From: Tolypeutes matacus
Lineage: Eukaryota > Chordata > Mammalia > Cingulata > Chlamyphoridae
Direction: 5' to 3'
NCBI GenBank assembly: GCA_026826555.1
Contig: JAKSZT010054304.1
Coordinates: 33,496,919 to 33,560,918, forward strand
Length of the DNA stretch: 64,000 nucleotides
Shown here: one piece after another, positions 46,701-58,660 of the stretch
Numbering within the stretch: position 1 is the first letter of the stretch
Layout: every line of letters starts with the position of its first letter
Notes under the pieces: model-generated
What the model saw: the letters and a program-made list of their open reading frames with translations, nothing else
Database searches by the model: none
What the model was told of the DNA's origin: nothing
Translations under genes and position numbers: made by a program

Positions 46701-48588
46701 AATAGTGAGACACTAGGGAATGAGAGGGGGGAGGTGCCATGGTACAGACTGGACACCAGATATTGCAGTGATGAAAGGTAAAAGACCAAAAAAATTTTTA
46801 ATTTTTAATTTTTATATTTTTCATTTTTTAATATCCCAATCTTTTAATTTTATTTTATTTTTAGTTTTTTTTTTAATTTTTATGTATTTTATCTTGTACA
46901 TTTAAACTTATCATTGTTATTTCATTTTCCTATTAAATGTATTCAGCTATTGTAATGACTTCATCTTTGAAGAAGCTTTGGATCACAGAAGGGTTAAACT
47001 GGGGTGGGGGAGGATCGTTGGTGTGGGATGCCAGGGATGGGGGATTCATGAGAGGAAGTTCACCTGAGCATAAATAAAAGGTATATAAAAATGTTCAAAT
47101 GTTCATGGGGCATTGTCACAGTGGGTGGAGAATCACTCAATAAATGAGAGAATACTGAATTCCCATCCTGGAGAGCTCTGCCACATTCTCTAAGGGAGCA
47201 GTAACAGTCCCCCAAGTGGAGGGGCAGTGACTGGTGAAGGAGGATTATCCACTGATGGGCCCTTGATACTGATGACTAGCCTTATAAGTCTTAGCTCTTG
47301 ACATTTAAACTTAGCCTATTGTTATGGGGTGCCTAAAGGTTGCCTCCTGAGAGCCTCCATGTTACTCAAAGGTGGCCTCTCTCTAAGCCAAACTCAGCAT
47401 ATGAATGCATTACCTTCCTCCCAGCATGGGACATGACTCCCAGGGATGAGCCTCCCTGGCACTGAGGGATTGCTACCAAGTGCCAACTGGCAATGCGACT
47501 GGAAAAAGATCTTGAATAAAAGGGGGGAAATTTAAAGACAAATGAGTTTATATGGCTAAGAGACTTCAAAATGAGTTGGGAGGTCATCCCAGAGGTAACG
47601 CTTACACACATCTCAGTAGGATCTCATAGAACTCCAAGGTGGATATCACCCCAAATAATGGGGTTGCTGAGGGCTCTGGAGACACCCAGGTACTATGTCA
47701 GGGCAGATAGCGCCAGAATTTGGTGTCTTGCCAGTGGGCCCTACTTTGGAGTTTGTGCTCCTGAAAGTGACAGAGTTGGACTCAACTATTTCTTCCCTGC
47801 ACATGGCTCATCTGTCCCTTCTATTCAAACCTATACTTGGTGCTGGAGTTTGTAGGTGTATGTCCAGAGACTTGAGTCTTTGGGCTGTCCATGTGCCAGC
47901 TGGGCCCAGAACCTCGGTGGAGCAGCAGCTCCTACTGTACAGCTCATTGGCCTCACCCAGGTCAACTGCTGGGGAGATGATGATGGACAACGGCCATCCC
48001 AGGGAATGGAGAGAGTCTGCAGGTGCAGGCAGGATAATTTCATCCATCTTCCCAATGGGATATAAACCCCCTCTCAGTTGGAAGTGGAGTGGACATCACC
48101 ATCCCAGACTCCTCAGCATGGGGGTAAGAGCTATGGAGTAGAGTGGACTTACTGGTATTCTGCTATAGAAATATTATGATTCAATCAATGGAAGAAATTA
48201 CAACATTGATGTGGAGCCAGTGGCCACTGGAGGCTCTGGAGGCAGGGAGAGGGAAAAGCAGTTGTAATACAGGGGCTTTTTCAGGACTTGGGAATTGTCC
48301 TGGGTGACATTGCAATGACAGGTATAGACCATTTTATATCATCATATAACATGCAGAACTGTGTGGGAGAGAGTGTAGACTACAATGGGAACTATGGTCC
48401 ATGCTTAATGGCAAAACCCCAGGATGTGTTTATCAATTGCAATTAATGTGCCACATTAATGAAGGATGTTCATGTGGGAGGTTGTGGGAGGTGTGGGAGG
48501 TGGGGCATATGGGAATCCCTATATTTTTTGTGCAACATTTATGTAATCTAAGTGTCTTTTTTTTTTTAATTTTTTTTTTAATTTTTAA
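46701..48588 (+). mobile_element. 1.9-kb L1 3' extension (tail T)
   Basis: It lies between the usual L1 ending and the target-site duplication. The same sequence recurs, rearranged, at 61411-63345. Nothing in it codes: frames at 47571-47855 and 47695-48141 are not preserved in the second copy. It has T-rich stretches near 46795-46905 and at its end (48557-48586). It could be a subfamily 3'UTR or a transduced flank copied with the L1. Confidence 0.75.
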
Positions 48589-48589
48589 A

Positions 48590-51018
48590 AAAAGCATGAT
48601 CCAACTATATGATATTTACAAGAGAGTTACTTTACCCAAAGATATAAGTAGGTTGAAAATAAAGTGATAGAAAAATATAACCCATGCAAATAATAACCAA
48701 CAGAGAGCTGAGATAGCTATAATATTATTGAACAAAATATACTTTAAGGCAAAAGCTACTATTAGAAACAAAAAAGCACACTATATATTAATAAAAGGGA
48801 CAATCCACCAAAAAGAAATAATTGTAAATATTAATGCACCTAATCATGGGTGCCCCAAAATACATGATGCAAACACTGGCAACACTGAAGGGAGAAATAG
48901 ACACCTCTACAATAATCATTAGAAACTTCAATACACCACTCTCATCAATAGACAGAACATCTAGACAGAATATTGGTAAGGAAACAGAGACTTAAATAAT
49001 ATAATAAATGAACTAGATCTAACAGATATATACACAACATTGCACTGCCAAACAGCAGGATATGCATTTTCTCATGTGCCCATGACTTATTCTCCAGCAT
49101 AGTCCAAATTGTTGGGTCATAAAAAAAAAAAAAAAAAAAAAAAAAACCTCAATAATTCTAAAGAGAGTGAAATTATTTATATAAAGTATTTTCTCTGACC
49201 ACATTGGAATGAAGATGGAAATCACAAACAGACAGAGACTAGAAACCACAAATATATGAAAGTTAAATAACACACTCTTAAGCAAGCAATGGATCAAAGT
49301 AGAAATTACAAAGGAAATTAGTAAATCTCTTAAGATGAGTGAAAATGAGAACACAACAAATCAAAATTTATGCAATGTAGCAAAGGCAATGCTAAGAGGG
49401 AAATTTATAGTCCTAAGTGCTTACATGATAAAAGAAAAAAAGAGCTAAAATTAAAGACCTAACTGCATACTTGGAGGAACTAGAAAAAGAACAGAAAACT
49501 AAACCCAAAACAAGGAGAAAGAAAGAAATAACAAAGATTAGAGAAGACATAAATGAATCAGAGGATAAAGAAAAACAGGGATCAACAAAACCTAAAGTTG
49601 GTTCTTTGAAGAGATCAATATAATTAACAATCTTTTAGCTAGATTAACAATGAAAAAGAGAACACAAATAAATAAAATCAGAAATGAAGTGGGATATTAC
49701 TACTGACCCCACAGAAATAAAAAAGGATCATACGAGAATACTATGAACAACTGTGTGGCAACAAATTAGTTAGCCTATATCAAATGGACCAATTCCTAGA
49801 AACATATGAACAACCTACACTGACTCTAAAAAATAGAAGATCCCAGCAGACCAATTATAACTAAAAAGATTGAATCAGTCATCCAAAATCTCCCAACAAA
49901 GAAAAACCCAGAACCAGATGGTTCCACAGTTCAATTCTACCAAACAGTCCAAGGAAAATGAATACCAATCCAGCTCAAACTCTCCCAAAAAAATGAAGAG
50001 GAAGGAACACTCCCTAATTCATTCTATGAAATCAACATCACTCTAATACCAAAGCCAGATAAAGATATTACAAGGAAAGAAAATTACAGACCAATTTCTC
50101 TAATGAATATAGATGCAAACAAAATACTTGCAACTCAAATTCAATAACACATTAGAAGAATTATACACCATGATCAAGTGGGATTTACCACATGTATGAA
50201 AGGACGTTTCAAAATAAGAAAATCAATTAATGTAATGCACCATTTTAACAACTCTAAGGGGAAAAAAAAACACATGATCATTTTGACTGATGAAGAAATG
50301 GTATTTGATAAAATACAGCATCCTTTCTTGATAGAAACACTTCAAAAGATAGGAATAGAAGGAAACATCCCCAACATGATAAAGGGCATATATGAAAAAC
50401 CCACAACTAACATTGTACTCAGTGATGAAAGACTGATAAATAAAAGGCACCTCAACTGGAAAGGAAGAAGTAAAACTTTCCCTATTTGCAGATGACATGA
50501 TCCTCTATATAAAAGATCTTGAAAAATCTACAACGAAGCTACTAGATCTAATAAACAAATTCAGAAAAGTAGCAAGGTAGAAGACCAAACATGAGAAAAT
50601 CAGTAGTGTTTCTCTATACTAGCAATAAGCAATCTGAGGAGGAAATCAAGAAGAAAAATTCCATTTACAAGAGCAACTAAAAGAATAAAAATACCTAGGA
50701 ATAAAATTAACAAAAAAAATGTAAAGGGCATACACAGAATATAACTTTGCTAAAAGAAATCAGAGAAGATCTAAATAAACAGAAAGACATTCCATGCTAA
50801 TGGTTTGAATGACTAAATATGGTTAAGTGTCAATTCTACCCCAAATTATCTACAGATTCAATGCAACTCCAAGCAAAATTCCAATAGCCTACTTTGCAGA
50901 AATAAAAATGCCAATCATCAAAATATTTGAAAGTTTAAGAGGCCCTGAACAGTCAAAAACATCTTAACAAAGAAGAAAGAAATTAGAGGACTCCAACTGC
51001 CAGAACTTTAAACTTATT
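48590..51018 (+). pseudogene. L1 ORF2 (L1-4), second segment
   Basis: This continues L1-4 after the L1-5 insertion. It starts in the endonuclease (YLQE-like stretch near 48608) and includes YILIKGTIHQKEIIVNINAPN (48728-48922), the SDH-like motif near 49195, and RT with FADD at 50485-50496. It is cut at 51018 before the ORF2 C-terminus, where the 5'UTR of L1-6 begins. An A-run of 27 (49120-49146) lies inside the endonuclease region. Many stops and frameshifts are present. Confidence 0.88.
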
Positions 51019-51769
51019 ACAGAATTCTGGAAAGATGGAGTAGGTAGGCAGGGCTTAATTCTCTCACAAAACAACAGAGGAATGGCAAAAAGCTACTTGA
51101 GGGAGCTGCTTTGGGTATCTGCAGACCAGGAGAATGTTGTGTATCCTCCCAGGAGGACAAGAGACAGAGAGACAAAGAAGTCAAAATGAAAACCATAAGT
51201 TACTAACTCCCATACCTGGGAATGACAGCCATCCTCCACCCTCAAGGTGAACATCCTGGATTAAACCTGTGGCTCATTGCAGATCACTGAGAGAGGAACA
51301 GATGTCTTCCTCCCTGGGAAGAGGGAGGGTGTGACGGAGGGTAGAAAGCGGTTTCTCTTCCGTGAATTTGGCCAGCAGATCCTGCATTGAATCTCAGCTC
51401 TGACCAGACCAGAATCACTGTCAAGTGGAGGTTGAAAGAGACATCTCTATGGAAAGATTCACCAATGAGTGCTATCTGCTGATCAGCCTGGAAACTGCAA
51501 GGAGAAAGACAATTTTTAGGAGTTGCTTGTCCCAGATCCTTGGAAAAAGAGCTGTGCCCCATTAGTGAATCCCTGGCTCTATTCTTATACCTGTAACTTA
51601 AACTGGGGAATTTCAAAGACTCAGAATAAGTTGAACCCAAAACAAAGAAGAGCCACAAAATAAAATCACTAGGCAAGAGAAAGAAATTAAAAATCGGAGT
51701 AAATTCACCAACATATTCAGATGCCTAGACATCAGCAAAAAATTGTAAGCCATACTAAGAAACAGGAAT

Positions 51770-52640
51770 ATGGTCCAGCCAAAGGAGCAAACGAAAAATC
51801 CTGATGAGACACAGGATTTAAGACAACTAATCAATGATAATCACACAAATCTCCTAAATCAATTCAAGAAGTTGAAGGAAAATATGACTAAAGAGAAAAA
51901 GGCTATTAAGAAGACAATGGGTAAGAATAAAGAATAATTTGAAAGCCTGCAAAGAAAAGTAACAGAGCTTATGGAATGAAAGACAAAACAGATGGGACTT
52001 AAAATACATCAGAGGCAGATTTGAATTGAACAAAGGCAGAATTAGTGAATTGGAAGACTGAGCCTCTGAACTTTAAAGGACAGGTGAACAAAGAGAAAAG
52101 AATGGAAAAATGGAACAAATTCTAATAGAATTGAATGACAATACAAAATGCACAAATATATATGTTATCTTTTATCCCAGAAGGAGAAGAGAATGGAAAA
52201 GGGGCAGAAAGATTATTTGAGGAAGTAAGTATTGAAAACTTCCCATATATATGAAAGACATAAATACCAATATCCAAGAAGGACAATGCACCACAAACAG
52301 AATAAATCCAAACCGACCTACTCTGAGACAACTAATATTCAGAATAACAAATATCGGAGATAAAGAGAAGATTCTGAAAGCAGAAGAAAAAGGAATGAAT
52401 CAAATACAAGAGACCCTCTAAAAGTCTAAGTGCTGATCTTTCATCAGAAACCATGAAGGCAAAAACAAATTGGTAAAATGTATTTAAGGCATGGAAAGAG
52501 AAAAACTGACAGCCAAAATTTTTTTATCTGGCAAAGCTGTCCTTCAAAAATGAGGGTGAGTTTAACATCTTCACAGACAAAAATTGAGAGAACAGGTTAC
52601 CAAAAGACCAGATTTACAAGAGATACTAACCTGAAAGGAA
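51770..52640 (+). pseudogene. L1 ORF1 (L1-6)
   Basis: The start at 51770 reads MVQPKEQTKNPDETQDLRQL. Coiled-coil codons run on to a stop near 51937 (KKTMGKNKE). The RRM and C-terminal regions follow in several frames (GEENGKG near 52190, LSADLSSETM near 52430). It is more damaged than ORF1 of L1-2. Confidence 0.82.
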
Positions 52641-52757
52641 AAAAACAAAGATAAGAGACTTGGAGAAGATGTAGAAATGAAGTTTATTAGTAAGGAGAAC
52701 TTAACGGGTAAAAAGAAAGACAATAATAGGATATGAAAATGGAAAGCCAAAGCTAAA

Positions 52758-55405
52758 ATGTATGAAGTAGTTATTACCTTTACAATAATAATTTTAACAT
52801 TAATGGATTGAAATCCTCAATCAAAAGACATAGACTGACAGAATGGGTAAAAAATATATAAGCCATATATATGCTATCTACAAGAGACTCACCTCAGAGG
52901 TAAGGACACAATCAGGTTGAAAGTGAAAGGTTGGAAAAAGATATTCCACAAAAATAATAACCAAGAATGATCTGGAGTAGTGACACTAATATTGGATAAA
53001 AGAGATTCTAAATACAAGATTGTTATAAGAGATGAAGAAAATAATTATATATTAATAAAAGGGACAATTTACCAAGAAGAACTAACTATAATAAATATTT
53101 ATGCACCTAACCTGGAGGACCCAAGATACATGAGGCACACACTGGCAAACTGAAGGAAGAAATCGACGTCTCTACAATAATATTTGGAGAATTCAATACA
53201 CCACTCTCAGCATTGGATAGAACATCAGTATATAAGATCAGTAAGGAAGCAGGGAGCTTAAATAATATGATAAATGAGCTAGATCTAAAAGACATTTACA
53301 GAGCATTATACCACAAAACAGCAGGATATGCATTGTTTTCAGGGGTTCATGTACGCTTCTCCAGGATAGACTGTATGTTGGGTTACAAGACAAGTCTCAA
53401 TAAATTAAAAAAGACCATATGCTATGTCACAAGTCAGGTCTCAATAAATTTAAAATTATACAAGGCACTTTCTGTGATCATAATGGAATGAAGCTAGAAA
53501 TCAATAACAAATGGAAAAAGGGAAAATTCACAAATATATTGATTTTAAACAACACATCCTTAAATAATCCGTGGGTCAAAGAAGAATTTGCAAGAGATAT
53601 CAGTAAACATCTTGAGACAAATGAAAACAAGAACACAACATATCAAAACCTATGGGCTACAGCAAAAACAGTACTGAGAGAGAAATTTATAGCCATCAGT
53701 GCTTACATTTAAAAAAGAATAAAGAACTTAAATTGAAGACCTACCTGCACAACTGGAGGAACTAGAAAGAGAGCAGCAAACTAATCCAAAACAAGGAGAA
53801 GGAAAGAAATAATAAAGATCATAGTCGAAATAAATGAAGTTGGAAACAACAACAAAAATAGAAAGAATCAACAAAACCAAAAGTTGGTTCTTCAATAAGA
53901 TCAACAAAACGGACAGACCCTTGTTAGAATGACAAAGATAAAAAAGAGAGAGAAAGAGAGAGAAGCTGCAAATAAATAAAATCAGAAATGAGAGGGGGTC
54001 ATTATCACCGACCCCACAGAAATAAGAGAGAATATAACAAGATACTATGAACAACTGCATGCCAAAGAAAAACTAGATAACATAGATGAAATGGACAAAT
54101 CCATAGAAACACACTAACATACTCTGACCCCTGAAGAAATAGAAGACCTCAACAAACCATCCACAAGTAAACAGATTGAAACAGTCATCAAAATGCTCCC
54201 CAAAATTAAAAGTCCAAAACCAAATGGCTTCACAGGTGAATTCTACCATGATAATCTACTACCAGTCTTGTTCAAAATAGTCCAAAAATTTTAACAGAAA
54301 GGAATGCTACCAGACTTATTCTATGAAGTCAAATCATCCTAATACCAAAACCAGATAAAGATACTACAAAAAAAGAAAATTATAGTCCAATTTCTCTAAT
54401 GAATATAGATGCAAATATCCTCAAAAAATACTTTCAAACTGAATCCAAAAGCACATAAAAGAATTATACACCATGATCAAGTGGGTTTTATCCCAGGTAT
54501 GCAAAGGATGGTTAAACACAAGAATCAATAAGTTGTAAAAGAAAAAAATTACACGATCTTGATTGATGCAGAAATGGCACTTGACAAAATACAGCATCCT
54601 TTCTTGATAGAAACACTCCAAAAGATAGGAATAGAAGGAAGCTTTCTAAACCATAGCCAGCATTGTACTCAACAGTGAAAAACTGAAAGCTTTCCCCCTG
54701 AGATCGCAAACAAGACAAGGAGATGCTCACTGTCACCACTGTTATTCAATATTGTGCAAGAAGTTGTAACTAGAGGAATTAGGCAAGAAAAAGAAATAAA
54801 AGATACCCAAATAGGAAGGAGAGAAGAAGTAAAACTTTCTCTCTTCCTTTATGATATAATCTTATAGCTAGAAAATCCGGAAAAATCCACAACAAAGCTA
54901 CTAGAACTAATTAACAAATTCAGCAAAGTGGCAGGATACAAGATTAATATGCAAAAATTGGTAGCATTTCTATACACTACTGATGAGCAATCTGAGGAGG
55001 AAGTCAGAAAAAAATTCCATTTATAGTAGTGACTAAGAGAATCAAAAATTTAAGAATAAACTTAACCAAGGACATAAAAGACCTTTATTCAGAAAACTAC
55101 ACAACATTGTTAAAAGAAACCAAACAAGACCTAAATAAATGGAAGGACATTCTGTGTTCATGGATTGGAAGACTGAATACAGTTAAGATGCCAATTCTTT
55201 CCAAACTGATGTACAGATTCAACTCAATCCAAATAAAATCTTAAGAGGCTTTTTTTTTTTTTTTTTTGCAAAAATGGAAAAGCCAATTATCAAATTTATT
55301 TGGAAGGGTAAGAGGCTATGAATAACCAAACATGTCTTTAAAAAGAAGAATGAAGCTGGAGGACTCTCACTTCCTGACTTTAAATCATATTACAAGATCT
55401 GAAGT
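52758..55405 (+). pseudogene. L1 ORF2 (L1-6), catalytic loop lost
   Basis: The start at 52758 gives MYEVVITFTI, then shifts frame. Endonuclease frames lie at 53213-53491 and 53419-53712. RT sequence starts near 53990. The RT loop, FADD in the sister copies, reads FLYD at 54844-54855, so the catalytic Asp pair is destroyed. A piece of the palm near 54300-54400 has small deletions. Sequence ends where the inverted piece begins. Confidence 0.85.
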
Positions 55406-55585
55406 TGCTTCCCTACATTTTTTTCTAGGAGTTTTATAGTTCTAGTTCCTATATTATGTCATTGATCCATTTCAAGTAAATTTTTGTTATGGTGTGAGAT
55501 AGGCATCCTCATTCATTCTGTTACATATGGAGATCCAGTTCTCCCAATACCATTTGTTGAAGGAACTATTATTTCCCAATTGGTT
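55405..55585 (-). mobile_element. Inverted ORF2 fragment within L1-6
   Basis: The minus strand reads ORF2 sequence located downstream of the 55405 break, from ATTGGGAAATAATAGTTCC through GTAGGGAAGCAACTTC. Flanking L1-6 sequence on both sides is plus-strand, so this is an inversion with loss of neighbouring sequence. Confidence 0.8.
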
Positions 55586-55868
55586 ACAAGGGGAAATTTT
55601 AGGTATATATGTTACTAGAATAAAAATTGAAAGAAAACCTTAGGACTGTACAACACAATGAACCCTAACTTAAACAATGGACTATACTCAATAGTATAAT
55701 TATATTAATGTTATTTCATAAATTATAACAAATATTTCACACTAATGCAGGTTATTAATAATAGGGTGGTACATGGTTACTCTGCATATTATATATTTTG
55801 TACATGATATTTATGTAAACTTACAATTACTCTACCAAAAAATTAATGAAATAACTAATTGAAAAAGG

Positions 55869-57054
55869 AAAAAAATATATCTGCTGAGTTGTTTAAATCA
55901 GAATGCACAGTATGCTGCTAACATAGATGTTTCTGGCAGAACTCATGCTCCCAGAACAGTGACTACTTTTTTCATATATTGGAAAGAGTTCTCATTTCTC
56001 AAAAATGAGCCAAGTAAAATTGAATGAATTTGTTCTGCCTTGAGTACACTGGAAGTTCTCAGATAGAAACATGGTATGAGCTTTAACCCCCAAATCTACT
56101 TTCAATGTTCTACCAAGTACCAACTAAAATATAGAATTTTCCTAATTCCTCTTTTTTTTTTTTTTTTTTTTTTTTTGTCCCAAGCGGCTAGGGAGACAGT
56201 GTTGGTAAAAAGAGTGGTTCCCCTAACACAATCTCATTGACCTTCTGTCCTTTCTAAAGGTGTTTCCGTCATTAACATTTGAAGAACTATGTTTCATTTT
56301 TCCCACTGAGGAACCAATGAATACACAGGCAAGCTACTACTTAAAATACATGGAAAGAAGAAGGTAAATGAACTTTCTCTCCTGTATGAAATTCACATCA
56401 TTAATTTCCCTAGAACATTTTTGACATACATGGTTCCCAACCTACCCCTACTAGAAAAACCGGTTCTTCAGAAACTTTAAGACCCCAAATAATAAGAACC
56501 TAGTTGGAGCAACATTAGCCAGTGATCATAAATAAGAACATTTTCAATAGACTACTATTAGGACATTACTAGGGAAAGACACATTGAATTTCGGTTTCAA
56601 AAAATTACCTTACATTTAACATATAGTTCATAAAGAGTGAACAGTATCATTTGTTTGAACTTGTGACATTGGATAGAGCCTAAAATCTGAATTTTGATTA
56701 GTGGCAGAGAATAAGAAGTCCTCAAATTTAGTTTAAAAAAAAGGATTTCTACAAAGAATTGATCGTTCCAACTAGAAGACCATAGAATTTTGACTACTGA
56801 GAAAGACAAGAAAGTATTAGGAGGCAATGGAGAATTGGGATGATAAAAGGACCTTCAGGATACTTAAACATGTTGGCCACACCTTGCTACAAACTTCTGA
56901 GGAGCCAAATTTGTCAAATTCCAGTGATTGATTATCATTCCTTCTCTTGATCCATCATCTGCATTGACCATATACAGAGACTCGCCTTATTGAAATTTCT
57001 ACTTTCCTCACTTGGTTCCAAGAGATCGCATTCTTAAGTGCCCCCTCCCCTTCC
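55869..57054. other. No recognised gene; long T-run
   Basis: A run of 25 T (56152-56176) may be the tail of an unrecognised minus-strand retrocopy. The rest shows no frame longer than 76 codons. Confidence 0.4.
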
Positions 57055-57662
57055 TTTGCTGGAGTCTTTCCTTTCCCATATCTCAATATTGAAGTTCCTC
57101 TCTTCTCTATCTGCACTTACTTCCTAGGTGTGCTCACCAAGTCCCATTTATGTGCTGATGTCTTCCAAGTTTATATTCCCAGCCCTCAACTTTCTCCTCA
57201 AATCCAGTCTCCTGTATCCAACTGCATATTCAACATCTCCCCTTTGATGCCACACTTAACATTTCCTAAATTGAACTTTTTTCTCACCACCTAATCAAAC
57301 CTATTCCTTTTCACATAGTCTTCCCCATATCATTAAGTACCACCATTATTCAGTCTCCAAACCTTGAATTCATCCTTGCAAAACTCTCTTTCTCTCACAC
57401 CCTATATAAAATATTCTATTTCAGAATTTATCTTAAATCTGGATGCTTCTCACTATCTCCACACTATCAATTTTCTCCTGGATTTCTGCAACAACCTCCA
57501 ATCTGGTCACTCTGCTTCCATTTTTACACTCCCCCATAGACTAGTCTCCAAATAAAAAACGTATTCTTTTAAAATATAAATAAAATCTTATCATTTCCCT
57601 GCTTGAATATATCTAGTGGTTTCCCATCACTGTCAGAATAAAACCCTAACTCCTTAGTTAAA

Positions 57663-57754
57663 ATGAGGTCTTACTGGATTAGGGTGGACTACAAATCCAA
57701 TGACTGTTGCCCTTCTAAGGATAGAGCAGTACAGACACACAGTAGGGAAGATGG
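57663..57754 (+). repeat. Inverted copy of part of the MaLR LTR (left arm)
   Basis: These 92 bases match the reverse complement of 58077-58169 with about ten differences. They lie in L2 at a point where L2 would otherwise be continuous. Confidence 0.85.
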
Positions 57755-57837
57755 AACATTTGTTACAAGGTCCTCCATGACCTGGTGCTGGTAATATCAG
57801 ATTCTTCAGCCTTTACAATTCTTCCTATTACCATCTG

Positions 57838-58285
57838 TATTAGTCTCCTAGGGCTGCTGTAACAAATTACTACAAAGTGCATGGCTTAATACAACAGAGA
57901 TTTATTCTCTCACAGTTCTGGAGGCTAAAAGTCCGAAATCAAGGTATTAGCAGGGCTGTGCTCTCTCTGAATCCTCTATGAAAGAATCCTTTCTTATCTC
58001 TAAAAGGAATGGCAATCCCTGGCACTCCTTGGTTTGTAGCTGCATCACTCCAATATCTGCCTTCATCTTCCCCCAACCATCTTCCCTTACTGTGTATCTG
58101 TATGGCTATCTCCTTATAAGGACAACAGTCATTGAATTTGTAGTTCACCCTAATCCAGTAAGACCTCATCTTAACTTGATTAAATCTACAAAGACCCTGT
58201 TTCCAAATAAGGTTACATTCACAGGTACCAGGGTATAGGACCTTGACCTATCTTTTGGGAGGACAAAATTCAACTCACAATACTA
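57838..58285 (-). mobile_element. MaLR (MLT1/MST-type) LTR
   Basis: The plus strand opens TTAGTCTCCTAGGGCTGCTG, continues CACAGTTCTGGAGGCTAAAA and CTCCTTATAAGGACAACAGT, and closes near GGACAAAATTCAACTC. This is the reverse complement of the MaLR LTR order. The 86-codon frame at 57978-58238 is not a gene. Confidence 0.85.
58077..58169 (-). repeat. Inverted repeat (right arm, inside the MaLR LTR)
   Basis: This is the partner of 57663-57754. The loop between the arms is about 320 bases. Confidence 0.85.
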
Positions 58286-58660
58286 TCCATAGCTTCATTA
58301 CCTCCTCCTGCAGGGCCTTTGAACCTGCTATTCTTTTTGCCCAGATTCACTTCCCTGAGAAATACACATAACTTCTTGCGTCTGACTTCTTTCAGATTCT
58401 TTCAGGTGCCATATACTCCACAAGGCCTACCCTAATTCCCCTTCATTGCTCTCCAACATTGTCCTCTACTTTTTCTTTCTCATGCCACATATCAGTACCT
58501 GGCATTATGTCATTTGTTTATCTATTTGCTTATTGTTGTCCCCCCACTACTCCCACTAGAAAATAAGTTCCATGAGGGCATGGACTTGATCTGTTTTGTT
58601 CTCTGTTGTACTCCCTATCTCTAGAACAATTTCTGAAACATAACAAGAAGTAACATGTAG

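Larger units (their letters stand above)
38850..48588 (+). mobile_element. 9.7-kb nested L1 (L1-5) with extended 3' end
   Basis: It is flanked by AAAAAGCATG (38840-38849 and about 48590-48598), and the host L1 reads through exactly when this segment is removed. Inside: a 5'UTR of about 2 kb (38850-40854), ORF1, ORF2 (stop at 45698-45700) and about 2.9 kb of 3' sequence. The usual L1 ending (TGACCTAAAACTTCTTTGAA) lies at about 46671-46690, yet the element continues 1.9 kb to the duplication. A SINE and a 100-bp insert lie inside. It is the youngest-looking L1 here but both ORFs are broken. Confidence 0.9.
51019..55868 (+). mobile_element. L1 (L1-6), nearly full length, with internal inversion
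   Basis: In order: a 5'UTR of about 750 bp like that of L1-2, ORF1, ORF2 to about 55405, an inverted 180-bp ORF2 piece (55405-55585), then the end of a short-type 3'UTR (to about 55868) as in L1-1. It abuts L1-4 at 51018. A T-run (55250-55267) interrupts ORF2. No flanking duplication was recognised. Confidence 0.88.
57055..58660 (+). mobile_element. L2, 3' region, interrupted twice
   Basis: Three L2 blocks are in order: 57055 to about 57655, about 57765-57837 and 58286-58660. They include CAACTGCATATTCAACATC, TCTCTTTCTCTCACACCC, CAAGGTCCTCCATGACCTGG and the end phrase TAAGTTCCATGAGGGCATGG. The interruptions are a small inverted LTR piece and a MaLR LTR. Confidence 0.8.

Noticed and set aside
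47695..48141. 148-codon frame in the L1-5 tail
   Set aside because: Not kept in the second tail copy (62.9-63.3 kb), and no domain is visible.
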